Shown one piece after another: positions 9,440 to 21,800 of a DNA stretch of 64,000 nucleotides; the first letter of the stretch is position 1; every line of letters starts with the position of its first letter. The stretch is from Hybos culiciformis. Taxonomy: Eukaryota; Arthropoda; Insecta; Diptera; Hybotidae. Where the stretch lies: contig OZ023275.1 in NCBI GenBank assembly GCA_964007475.1, positions 13,681,829 to 13,745,828 of the forward strand, given 5' to 3'. Made by a program: the position numbers and the translations under genes. The notes beneath the pieces are model-generated. The model was not told the DNA's origin. It was given only the letters and a program-made list of their open reading frames with translations, and searched no databases.

Positions 9440-12290
9440 ATGAACACAAATTTTGTTGGATTTTACATTACAGGTAATTAAATATTTTTGACTTAAATTT
9501 CATTAAATAAATTTTAAATTCAAATAATGCTTTTAAAAATGAATTTTGGCTATAAAATCTGATAGAATGAAAGATGAACTTAGTCACTTTGTCGTAATTA
9601 AATTATAATTGACTATTGATTTTAAATTTTAAATTGATTTTAAATTTTAAATTGATTGGGTAGCAAAAATTGAATTTTATAGACTATAAATATACTATTT
9701 GTGAGGCAAGATGGAAATTTTCCTATGTAAAGGCTTTATTGGATGTTAGTAATGTAGTAAAGACTATCCATCCATATTTACATCTAATATTTTCTCTTTT
9801 ATTTATATTTCAGTGCTGTTCGTAGGATTATTGCCTACACCATCAATAAGTGATGATTGGTCGACATCGTGTTCATCGAATTGCACTTGCAAATGGACAA
9901 GTGGTAAAAAATCAGCTATATGCAGTTCATTGGAATTAACTAAAATACCAACAACATTGAGTACTGAATTACAAGTTCTTGTTTTAAATGATAATCTAAT
10001 ATCATATCTGAATCGAGAAGAATTTATAACATTGGGTTTATTACATTTACAACGAATATATTTAAAAAAATCCAATATTCAGTATATTCATAAAGAAGCT
10101 TTCAAGAATTTAAAAATATTAGTTGAAATTGATTTAAGTGATAATAAAATAGAATTATTAGATAAAGATACATTTAGCGGTAATGATAGACTAAGAATGT
10201 TGTATTTAAATGGTAATCCATTAAAAAAATTACAAGGATATCAATTTCCAATATTGCCACATCTACGAACATTAGATTTACATAATTGTTTGCTTAATTA
10301 CATAGATCCAATGGCATTTGCTAATTTAAATTTATTAGAATTTTTATATTTAAAAAATAATTTATTAGAAAATTTATCAGAATATGTTTTTCAACATATG
10401 GTTAACTTAAAAACTTTAGTTCTAGATGAAAATCCATGGCAATGTAATTGTAAATTACGTAACTTCCGTAATTGGTATATAAAATCCAAATTAAATAGTA
10501 TAAGTTTAGTATGTAAGGGACCATATTATCATAAAGATAAACTGTGGGAGAATTTGAGTGAAATGAGCTTTGGTTGTTCGCCGAAAGTTGAAATTTTTAG
10601 TAATGAAGATATTCAAAATATAGATATTGGTTCAAATACAACATTCAGTTGTTTAATATACGGTGATCCATTGCCTGAAGTAACATGGGAATTAAATGGG
10701 AAAAACTTTGACAATGATAATATTTTGTTTGATACCGAGATGATTACAAGTGATAGATTTTGGAGCAATCTAACTGTATTTAATATGACAAGTTTAGATG
10801 CTGGAACATACTCATGTTCTGCACAAAATTTAGTAGGCTCATCTAGTCAAAATATTAGTATTTATTTATCGGAAATTGTTCAGCATGTACTTGTTAAAAC
10901 ACCAGAAACATTTTGGTATTTTGGATTAATTATGGGAACATTTGGAACTGTATTTCTTTTAATATTGTTTTCCTTTGTTGTATGCTTATGCAAACGGCAA
11001 ACGAGAAGAAGAAGACATCCAAGTAAGAATATTAAAGGTAGTGTTAGTTTTAATGACCAAGAGAAAAAATTATTGGACTTAAGTATAACAACAACTAATG
11101 ATCGCGGAGATAGCTGTGGGATTGACAATAATACACCATCTATAAATAAAACAGAATCTGTAATTGGCTTTGAACCAATAGAAATAACTGTAGAAAACAG
11201 GAATCCGGGTGGCATTAGTACTGGTATTGGTAACAGCAATCAGCATGGTTCACTTCAATATAGCAACTCTTTAGTATTAGGTCCATCATCAGTTGTAATG
11301 CCATCATGCAGTAATGCGATGGGCTTGTCGGGTCCAATGGGTCACAATAGTGTTGTAGTTTCTAATAGTTCTGGACAAAATAATTCAATTCCAGAAGAAT
11401 TTCCACTTAATGTTGGAGTTTTTCCACCACCACCAGAATTCTGTTCAAATGTAGTCACGAATCCAGCTTATGGCAATATATTTATATCAGTTTCGGTAAC
11501 TCAAGATATGTTAGATAGTTCAGATATAAATATATATCCGGACTTATTAAATATACCCAAACGAATTGTGGATACCACGTCAAATAGTAATCAAGCAATT
11601 ATGCCAGTTAATGTATCTTCATTTGCAACACTGCCGAGAAACCATAGACGAGGTATATTAAAAAAAGATACGAATTTATATCCACATGATGAGATTGTCA
11701 GTTACCATAATTTAGATACAAGTTATTGCCAACAACAACAACAAACAAGTAGCTTGCAGCAACAGCAAAAGCAGCAACAGCAACAACAGCAACAACAACA
11801 ACAACAGCAACAACAACAACAGCAACAACAACAACAACAATTAAAACAACAACAGCAGCAGCAGCATGAGCATCAACGTCATCAATCTATGTCTTCGAAG
11901 TCCGCTGCTACCTCTTGTATTAATTGTATGAAATCTCAACCACATCAATATATTAATGAAGATGTATGTAATAAAGTTAAATCACCTCCACCACCACCAT
12001 GTTTAGCATCAACAATACCAAATCCAGCTTTAAGTAGACAAAGCAGTTTACAAACCTCATGTTTAAATTATGACAACATGGGTAGAAGAATAACTGCAAG
12101 TGGAAATTCAACACTATCACTACCAGATGAAGAGAGAATAGAAACTGAAAGACTATTGACTGAAAGCAATCCATTAAAACAATTTGTTCAAAATAAATCA
12201 TCAACAATACAACAACCACCACCGTTAACGGCTAATCAAGCAAGTCAAGCTGATTGTATTCAATCAACAAATGATTTTGTATCACTTTAA
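9440..12290 (+). CDS. kek5: kekkon-family LRR-Ig transmembrane receptor (kek5-like), 836 aa, two coding exons
   Basis: Coding sequence is join(9440-9473, 9814-12290). Exon 1 encodes MNTNFVGFYIT plus one base; the donor CAG|GTAATT and acceptor TTTATATTTCAG restore the frame. Together they give a signal peptide (1-24, likely cut after SIS). Then come LRRNT (C31, C35, C37, C48), seven LRRs starting at 64, 90, 114, 138, 162, 186 and 210, LRRCT (C222, C224, C245, C266), and one Ig domain (C291, W303, C346 in a D-A-G-T-Y-S-C motif) with sequons at 286, 330, 335 and 358. A transmembrane helix spans 378-404, with KRQTRRRR after it. The 432-residue tail carries proline runs, polyglutamine and a C-terminal V-S-L, a possible class II PDZ ligand. 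Known for the family: surface receptors that modulate EGFR (kek1), BMP (kek5) or neurotrophin signalling (kek6) in flies. The family call is firm; kek5 over kek6 is from memory. Confidence 0.9.
9474..9813 (+). other. intron within the kekkon signal peptide
   Basis: This 340-base phase-1 intron begins GTAATT after CAG and ends TTTATATTTCAG behind a T-rich tract. Splicing joins G (9473) to TG (9814) to make a valine codon in the hydrophobic core of the signal peptide. Without it the long exon has no ATG before the LRR domain. It contains a tandem 18-20 base duplication (TTGATTTTAAATTTTAAA) near 9617-9655. No other feature was seen. Confidence 0.85.
11730..11864 (+). repeat. CAA/CAG trinucleotide tract encoding polyglutamine
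   Basis: In the receptor's cytoplasmic tail this tract encodes Q5 (651-655), Q4 (660-663), K, an unbroken Q23 (665-687), LK, and Q6 (690-695). The long run mixes CAA and CAG, with CAA dominant, so it is an interrupted repeat and less prone to slippage than pure CAG. It stays in frame with the conserved parts on both sides. Length variation between individuals is likely. Confidence 0.95.
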
Positions 12291-12505
12291 GTCTGAAAAT
12301 ATTTTTCCTAATAATTATATTATTTTTATAAATTCTAAAAATTCTTAAATTTCAATAATTGTTTATTTTTAAATTTTTCATAAAAGTTTGAAATTTTAAT
12401 CGAAAATCATAATAATTTGTCATGTTTTTAGTATTTACTGAATAGGTATATAGCTATGTTTACAGTAGGAACTATATTTTTAATTTCGTTGTTTTCCTGA
12501 CAAGC

Positions 12506-12511
12506 AATAAA
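12506..12511 (+). terminator. candidate polyadenylation signal for the kekkon gene
   Basis: The first canonical AATAAA downstream of the stop at 12288-12290 is here, giving a 3' UTR of about 230-250 bases. Other AATAAA copies follow (for example near 12628), so the true end is uncertain. Confidence 0.35.
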
Positions 12512-15500
12512 CTGTAGTGAAATAAGTTTGTTACATTCTAAAAGTAGAAAACTAAAGAAAATAACTAAATAGCCTTCAGCAAAAAAAAATTACTATTCGT
12601 ACAAGCTCTTCATTTAACAAATTTATAAATAAAAAAATGTATACTTCTGTCTGTTAAATTAAAAGTTCAAATGCTTGCACATAAGCTCTACAAATTTCAA
12701 GGTCCTTAAGTTTTAAAATGCCATCACGTAAAATACCATATATTTTAGTAGAACTTTTTCTGCTCAACTCAACAAAAAAAAATTTAAATTAACATTTTGG
12801 GTTAAAAAAAAGTGGTTAATTTTGAATTTGCACCAGTTAATTTTTGATAAGATTCTTATAAATTATGTCGTCTGTAATAAAGATTTATAAATATTTACGC
12901 TACAAATTTCATATGCACATTTCAGCAATACTAAATATCATAATAAAATAGAAAATGTCGACATTGGATACTAAAAGTAATTTTAAATGTTGTGTAGAGA
13001 AAAGAGCGAAAAGAGTTTGCTGAATGGATTAAAAATATAATATAAAGCATTCAACAACATATTTCATAAATTTTTGACATGACTGTTGGTGGACGTACGT
13101 TCGTTATTAGCAAAAAAAATAGAATTCTATGGGAAAATTCATACCTCATTGAACAAAAGCTCTCATATATTACTACTATAAATCAGAAATATTTTTTATG
13201 AATTCGAAATCTTCAGCAACATATTCACGTTATTTAAATTGCGCTAAAACCAAAAAGATAGGAGCAATGTTAATGAAAATATTTCCTTTAAAAACATAAT
13301 AATAATAAACACTTCAGTAAAATAAACTAAAATATAGTAAATTTCAAAACAAAAGACTTCCACGGTATTTTGGAATTTATATTAATTTTACAATTTTATT
13401 AAGATTATTTTATTATAATTCAAATGAGATTATGTATGTTCTAATAACTTTCAGGTTGTTTTTTAATTTTATTTCAGCTCCGAATTGCCATACCTTTTTT
13501 TTAAACTAAAAAAGAATTATAGCAAATTCTAAAAATAACATTTTGAAAATGAACTGCATAGAAGACTTAAGTTTAGTGTTAAAATGAAAAATAAAAAAGT
13601 CTTGAAAAGCAACTTCCAAATACTTTAATTTTATAAAGTTTAAACATTATTAAAACAAATCAAACAACAAGCTTAAATTTAACAAGTAACAAAATTTTAA
13701 AGATCTGAAGTTTTGTGAAATTGTTGTTGAATGAGTATTATGCAAGTTTTAACCTAGATAGTAAAATAACAAATAAACAATGTAGAAGCTTTTTATTGTT
13801 GTATTGACATAAAACTTTTGTATATTTGATTACTATATATTTTCATTCTCAAAAGTTAATTGAAATTTTAAGTAAGTGTAGAATTTCTCCCATTATTGCC
13901 AACATAAATAATAACATAATAAATATTCTTCATTTTATTATATTTTCATCTTAGGAAATTCATTATAAAAATTTAATAATAAAATTTTATGTAAATAAAA
14001 TTTGTAATTAGGCAAAATATTTTAAAGCGATTTATGATAATGATTATATATATGTTTTACATAAAAAAAGAGACATACAGAATTTTTAAATTTTCTTAGA
14101 CACCCTATGTATGTAAGAAACTCATTTAGATAGAAAATTTTTTTAAAAATCTTCATAAAAATATTAAAACATAAAAAAAATTGTATAAATAAATAATGTA
14201 TAAAAAAAAAATTATTATTTTAGTAAAATAAAATTATTTTCTAACAAATTCAATTATGCTATGTTAAATAATATTCACAAAAAAATAAAATCAATGGGAT
14301 GAATAAAAATGTGTAAGAATAAAGTAATCGACCAGACAATACTATGGATTTAAGGAAAATTGAATTTATTTCCAATTTCTATTCATACACCAATTACATA
14401 TTTATTTTTCTTCTAAATATTAAATTATGAATCTTTTAAGCAGATCCAGACGCATTAGTTATAAAAAAAAATTATTTTTTTATATTCTGGAGTTAATTGA
14501 ATTTCTTTTATTTTCAGAAAATGAAAAATTCGTAAATCTTTAAATTATTTATTAATTTTTTTTTTTTATATTTTACTTAAAACAAATCAAAAAATAGATT
14601 GACAAAACAAGTCAATACCGATTGAAAGCTATATTCAAAGAGATATATTATGTGTATTTATTTCTATTAGAATAGAATATTAAAATCTTTGATTATAAAA
14701 TTATAATCTAATTACTATAATAATACGATTAAATTGAAATTAATTTAGATATTGAAAAAATTTAAAAAGAAAAGTTTGAATTTGTTGATATACAATTTAA
14801 GTAAATTTTTGGAAGCAAATATTTGTTTTTATCAGAATTTTACTTTAATTGCTTTGCTATATAGACTTTTAACTTCTCTTTTACAGTGCAGCTTTCCTAT
14901 AGGTACATGTTTTCTTATATATAATATTTATATCAAAAAGAGAAAAGAAATAAAATGTTTATGATATTTTACACAAGTTTTACTACGAAATGCTGTCGAA
15001 GTTTTCATAAATAATAAAATTCTTTTTTGGTTTCTAAAGTATGAGAATTAAGGAATATTAATTGAGTTTCGAATTTAGAAATCTACGACATAAAAAATAA
15101 ATTCATTTATTTTTATTCCAAGAAATTCCATCTAAATTACGTCACTAGACAAAATTACTTTTATTAGAATGGAAAATATATTTCGAATTATTTTAATTTT
15201 GTCCAAATTTGTCAGCTTCATGAACTAAATATAATTTGTTATTTCGAAGAAATAACATTTATTAACTTATTTAAACTTAGAATCATTTAATAAATTTAAT
15301 CTATAATTTAATTCCTTCCTAATATTTAAAAACAGAGTGGTGAAATATACAATCTAATGAGTGGACAGATTATTTAACACTAAATAATGTTGCAAATTCA
15401 AATGATTTTTTATTAAAGGATTTCTACTACCATATTTTATTTACAAAATATATTCCAAAAATTAAAATATTTTTTTTCGCTATAACATCAGATAATTAAT

Positions 15501-18270
15501 ATTAAACAAAAATTCATTAAATTAAATAAATAAACATTATTATTTTAATTTATTATTTTTATTTATTATCATTATTATATTTATTTACTTTCAATTAATA
15601 AATAAGTAAATAAACATTAGTAATTATTTTTATGCTTTCAAATCATTTATTTCCCGTTTCTAACCGTATATACAGTCTCTAGTTTTTTGGTAAAAAAAAT
15701 TAAAACATTTTCAATTGTTATGTTTTGCCAATAAGAGTTTGACTATCTTAACTTGCAGTATAATCGAACCATAACTATAATCCAACCATAAGTATAATAT
15801 GGTATAATCCAACCATAACTATAATTTATTTATAGAATTACGTTTGATTTAAGTATAAATTGGGATTTCCCAGGATCCATTAGATTATATTTACGCAAAC
15901 TTTTTAGGACCTGTACCTGAAATTTAAATTTTATAATTTTTTTTATTTGAAAATATGTTTTATTTTGCACATAGCAGCAAATCAATTTCAATGTCAAAAA
16001 TACATAAGTCATTAAGATTAGTTCTGGTTTTTTTGTTATTTTTATGTTGTAAATTCTTCAATCATTTTTCTTGAGTGTCTTATTTTCCCTTTGAATTAAA
16101 AAATAAAAAATAAAAAAAATTAGGCTTTTAAAATAAATTAGATATAAATTTTTTTTTTATTTTATTTAAAAAAAAAAATCTCTGTATAAGAAAATGATTT
16201 CAAAATCAAAAAAAAAAAAAGAAGAAATTTATGTGATGAGATATTTCCTTGGAAAAATAATAAGAAGTTTTCCTTTATTTTATTTTATTTTGAAATCTTT
16301 TGATGTAATAAAATTTAATAAAAAAAAAAAAAAATAATATTCATATTGTGAAACCACTAAATAAATTGACATGATGTTGGAATTTTGAACTGACTAAAAA
16401 CTTCATAAAAATATGTATTTTTGGAACTTTTTTTTTTTCAAATTTTTGTTTAAATAATTTCTTCTTTTTTTTTTTAGATATGTATGTCCTAAGGGACTAA
16501 AAACATTTCAAAGATTCTTCTTCTGTTCTTGAAGATTTTGCTTATTAGTCTTTATTTTATTTAAGTATATCCCTTTTACAGTGAAAACTGTATTCAAAAT
16601 TATTATAGAAGATTTGGGACGAGCAATAAGTACATAATTTCAAATTCGAAAAAAAATATATGTTTATGAAAAATTATTAATAAATTTACCCCTGAATTTA
16701 ATTTGTTATACGTAATGGGCATGAGAATTATAATCTTAATGTGGATCTGCTTTTTTTAATATTAATTATGAAATTCAATCGTCAATTTTCCAATTTTTAC
16801 GGATATAATGGGTCCATTATGAAAAGTACAACGGAAATTTATTCAAAAATTGTTTCAGTTAAAATTTTAGCAACATAAAACATATACAATTATAATATAA
16901 ATTTTACATCAATATTCAATGATAGCAAAAAATCATAACTATAATTAAATCATATTAAAAAAATATATATTATCTTATTTTGAGCTTAAATGTATGTAAA
17001 ATCAATGCAACTAAAAAAATTTTATATAGATATTCTTATAAAAACCTCTAGTTAACTTCAAAATTGTAAATAATTATGTAAAAAAAAAATTAAAATAATA
17101 ATTAAAAAATAAAGGTAAATTGTTAAGATTAAGTACGCGGCCTATAAGAAGTTCAAAATAAGTGTCTTTTACTTTATTTTAAATACTTAGTTTATCATTA
17201 TTTGTTTTATTCGAATATCCATTATTTAATTTTCCAGAAGTTTCCTAAATGATGCAAAAGATTTGTTTAACAAAGTATTTTTATTCAAAATGTTCACGTA
17301 TTAAATACTCAAAAAAAAAAATTGTCTTGCCGGACTTTAGTTAGGCAAAAAAAAAACTACCTGAGACCCAGACTTTTCTGCTACAAAAAAAAAAATTCAA
17401 AAAACAAATTTCCAAGGACATAGAATAATTTTAGAATATTTTCTTTTTTATATAATTATAATAATTGTGAAAAGTTTTTGATTATGGCTTCGGAAAATTA
17501 TTTTCAAGGTTTAGAAATTTTTCTTATTTTCATTGTTTTTTGTGATTTCATAAACTTTTTCTATCTAGGTATATATATTTAATTAAAAAAAAAACCTAAT
17601 AAGGAAAATCATTTTATATAGAAATAAACTCTTTCCAATTATTATTATTTTGCTATCACATTGATTTTTATAGAATTAAAATTAATATTTTATGTTAAAA
17701 GTTTTTCATTGCAAACCTACGCTTTAAGGAGAAAAAAAAAAGTTTTCCCAAAGTTTAAGAGTTTTATTAAAAAAAAAAAATTAAAAAATAATTTTTTTTA
17801 TTGTAATTTTTGTTTTTTATATTAAAAGTTGAGAATTTAACAAAAAAAAAATTATTTTCTTTTTTTATTTGACTTATGTAAATATTTCTTAAAAATTAAA
17901 AAATTAATTATCAATTAGAGATTTAACATAAAAATAAAAAATAAAAAATTCTATATATTTTAGAAAATTATATTAAAATAATGTTATTTAATATTAGCTT
18001 TTAAAAGTATTCAAATTAAAAAAAAATTTTAACAAATTAAAATTATTTAAAATATATATAATAAATATTAATATATAATTATATATATATCAAAATTGTA
18101 TAAATTATTATTAAAAATAAAATAAAAAATAAAAATTATTTTTATTATTTTAGAGCCAAAAGAAGAAAACATTTGTGTTGGTACTACTATCAAGCTGTAT
18201 ACTCATTTGAATTAATTTTATTTATTTCGTCACTACTTGTGTCTAATCTACTACACAAGGCGTGACCATC
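12512..18270. other. AT-rich non-coding DNA
   Basis: No gene is supported. Long A/T runs dominate. A small tandem motif TATAATCSAACCATAA occurs three times at about 15760, 15776 and 15803. A 14-mer ATTAAGTACGCGGC at 17128-17141 recurs at 43222. The small open frames at 14752 and 15830 have AT-driven composition and no recognisable domain. Confidence 0.5.
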
Positions 18271-18289
18271 TCGTGCATGGACTGGTTTG

Positions 18290-18890
18290 AAGATTTTTGG
18301 GGCCCGCGAGATTCATCATACCTTTACAAATATATATTCAAAAATTAACTGTCGAATTTATGAAAAAAAATTTACTTTCATTTTAAAATAATATTTTTGC
18401 GAATATATGACAGACATTGCCTGTTTTATTCATGAGTTTTGCATTTATGAGCTCCGAGTTTACATTTATGAACAGAATAATTCTTTGAATGGCGATCAAA
18501 GGAGTATAAGTCAATTTTTTAGAAAAACGAAATACATACATTATTTCTTTGAAGGGCGATTATAGGAAAATAAGTCAATTTTTTACAAAACCAAATATAT
18601 ACATTATTAAATAATGTATATATTTGGTTTTCGTAAAAAATTGACTTATTTTCCTATGATCGCCCTTCAAAGAAATAATGTATGTATTTCGTTTTTGTAA
18701 AAAATTGACTTATACTCCTTTGCTCGCCCTTCAAAGAATTAAAAACTTTAATGAGAAAAACTATTCAATAAATTTATTTATTGGAATTTATGGCAAAAAA
18801 AAATTTAAATGTGGCCCGCGGAGTTATGATGGATTTCCAAAATGGTTCTCAAGATCACCACTGTTGGCCACCACTGTAACTACACATTAT
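18290..18890. mobile_element. probable hAT-related remnant around a palindrome
   Basis: Two GGCCCGCG-containing segments (GGGGCCCGCGAGATTCATC near 18299-18317 and GTGGCCCGCGGAGTTATGAT near 18811-18830) flank a large palindrome in otherwise AT-rich DNA. The right edge ends GGTTCTCAAGATCACCACTG and GGCCACCACTG, which resembles the CAGTGGT-type termini and GGCCCGC subterminal motifs of hAT elements. The left end is not clear, and I could not find an 8-bp target duplication. This is a tentative assignment. Confidence 0.35.
18479..18740. repeat. 262-bp palindrome made of duplicated ~64-bp units
   Basis: The left half consists of two tandem copies of a unit starting TTCTTTGAAKGGCGAT and ending ATACATTAT (from 18481 and 18545). 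The right half is their reverse complement in mirrored order, giving A-B-B'-A' centred at 18609, with essentially no loop. Arms differ by scattered point changes. A 120-residue open frame starting at 18678 reads through the right arm and is an artefact of it. Confidence 0.9.
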
Positions 18891-21800
18891 GAATACAAAA
18901 TTATATACATATATTTTATCCAACACTGGATCTATAAAAATCTAATTCTTATTGTTAGTTACAAATTGAAACATGGTATTGTGGATGCATCAACTATTTT
19001 AAAATATATATTTTGTTTACCTAAATTAGTTGCAACATAAATTAATTAAAATTTTACATTCACTTTTAGTATCCCATGGTGGTGCTGTAAAAGAACAACA
19101 GAAAAGTTGTACAAAAAAGAAAAAAACACAAAAAAAGTTGTAGGTACAACACAAAAAAAAAGTATATATTGTACATAAAATTGGACTGATTTTAAGACTT
19201 TAAATAACATATTTTAATTACTTTCACATGTTAAATATTTATTTTATTTCAGTTCCATTATCATTTTATTTATTTAAAAAAAAAAAACTTTTTTTCTTTT
19301 GGCTTTAAACTATTTGAAAATTTTTAATGTAATTACTAGATTAGAATATAATAATATGTACTTAAATGTAAAAATTTTATTAAAAATTTCAAAAAAATTT
19401 TAATTTTAATGATAAAAAATTTTGTACTATAGAATTAAATTAAAATTTTAAGACAAATAAACCTGTTAATAAAATCATGAAAAATAATTATAAATTAAAC
19501 TTGTTTTATTTATATAAATTATTTTCTTTTTTTTAATTATGGTTAAACTTCGAAATCGTTGGTTACGGCAACTTCTTTTCAACGCAGTTTTATACATTCC
19601 TTCATTCTTTCGAAATAAAGGTTGGATTTATGTTCATATTGAAATTTCCTTGTTATTTATTGCTTTCTTTTATTTCTAAGACTAAGTAACCATCTTACTA
19701 TCTAACATTAATTATTATCTATAAATTCTTGCATTATTTCATTATTACATAAAATTTTACTAAGATTATTACATTCATTATGACACAAAATTTAATTATT
19801 CAAAGTTCTGAGATTAAAATGTTATTAATAAACATTTTCATCTTAAGGCACACTGATTTGAATATTATAATTATTTTCAACTCAAAATAATTTTCTAATT
19901 ATGTATTTAAGTTACATTTTTATTCTTTGATGTTATATATGTTTCTAGTAAAATTATAATAAAAACATGTAGCAAGAGATACCGAAAAGAATAAATGTTT
20001 ACATAAAAATATAGTAAATTAAACAATTTCTTGACGAGTTTTTCATAACAAATATTTTAACTTTTAAACTACTAAATTAAATATGTTTTATTTAATTTTA
20101 TTATAAATACTTTGTAAGCCTCAACATTATTAATATAACGTATTATTTATTTTATGCAAGCAAACTTAGTTAAAATTAATAGATACACCCCAGGTAATCT
20201 TATATTTCATCCTTATGTTAATTTAGCTAACCTAATTCAAGTATTAAATCAGAGAATAATATAGACAACTTATATGTTACTCGTTCTAAAAAATAATTTC
20301 CGCTTCCAATTCCTTTAAAGTTATAACATATATTTACAAGCTACATAATACATATATATAATAATTCAAAAATTTATTTCCTACGAAAATGAAGATTTTA
20401 TATTTTAATAATATGTGCAACTGTATAGAACTTCTATGACTATGAAATGAAAAACTTTATGAATTTTGTATCCTATTAATATTTTAAATTAGAAAATAAT
20501 AAATATAGAGTAATTTAGAATTACCATAAAAAAAAAGTTCATTCTTCATATTTATGAATTTTCATGATTATGAAAACATTAAGAGAATTTCTTCTGACCG
20601 TAAATATTATTGTTTTTTTTTTTTGATCATTTAATTAAAAATGCAGAAATTTTTAATTTTAAGAATAACCTGAATAATCACTTCAATTTGTGTTTTTTAA
20701 TAAAGAAAAATAAAAATCTTCGTGCCAACAATTTAGGATTTCTAGTGTTCCAAACTTTAAGTGAAAAATATTTTCTTTTTTTAAATTTTAAGCTAATTAT
20801 TTAATAATAAACTTTTCTCCGTATCTCGATTTCAATGATTTTCGTCTGAAAGAGAAGTGAGGCCATGCGACCCTATCACATTAAATTGGTTATCTACCTT
20901 TCATATTAATCTTTGTAATATCATAATGTTATTATTTTATTTTATATTTTGAACTATAAATGTTTTTTAATTCAATAATGAATTAATAATAATATAATTG
21001 CATTTAAAATAAATTCAGAAAATTTAATTTATATTGTCTTCAATTTAGAAAAAAGATGGTAATAATATATATCATGGCGAAGAATGTAGCAATAAATAAA
21101 GTTATATGCGGCCTGAGTACAATTTTCGAAATTAAAATTGGCCTTCCATTAGTATTGATATATGCACCAATATATCTTATAACTAATACATCAAATTATG
21201 CTAATAATAATTATTTTTCAAGCTGTATGGTTAAAATCATTCAACGATAATTTTAGTAAACACATAAATTCACAAATTTTCAAAATTTTTATTATACAAC
21301 GAGAATTACTATTTTTAAAACACATCTTTAAAGTGTCATCATAATATATTTCTATATAATATTTTATTCATTTTTAAAGTGCAAAAATAATAAAGATAAA
21401 TAGAAATTTAACTGCACGTACAAGAGGCTTTTGAAATGAACTTTTTTTTTTATTAATTTTATAAAAACATTTGTTCTTGGGTATTTTCATATCCTTGAAA
21501 AAATTACTTCTTTTGCATGTCACACAAAAAAACAAAGGTCCAGGAACTTTGGAAAAATATTATATATATACATATATTATATATAAAATGAAAACAAAAG
21601 TTTCAAAACAATGTTAATTTTATCAAAAATAATTTCTTTTACTACACATACAGAGAAAAATTATCCTTCAAATTACCATAATTTATGCCAAATAAAGAAA
21701 AAAAAACCATAATACTATTCTATTAAAAATTCCATTTGAATTTAATTTTTCTAATAGAATATGAATTTTTTTTTTTTTAACAATAAAAAATTTTAAAGCA

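Noticed and set aside
9813..9815. GTG at 9813 as the start of an 825-residue receptor
   Set aside because: The G is the last base of the splice acceptor CAG. A 34-base upstream exon with an ATG restores a full signal peptide in the same frame.
9803..10075. 90-codon minus-strand ORF opposite the receptor's first LRRs
   Set aside because: It is an antisense shadow of conserved coding sequence and also crosses the splice acceptor.
10880..11239. 119-codon minus-strand ORF opposite the receptor gene
   Set aside because: It is an antisense shadow of the transmembrane and juxtamembrane coding sequence.
18678..19040. 120-codon ORF
   Set aside because: It starts inside the right arm of the 262-bp palindrome and continues into AT-rich DNA, with no recognisable domain.
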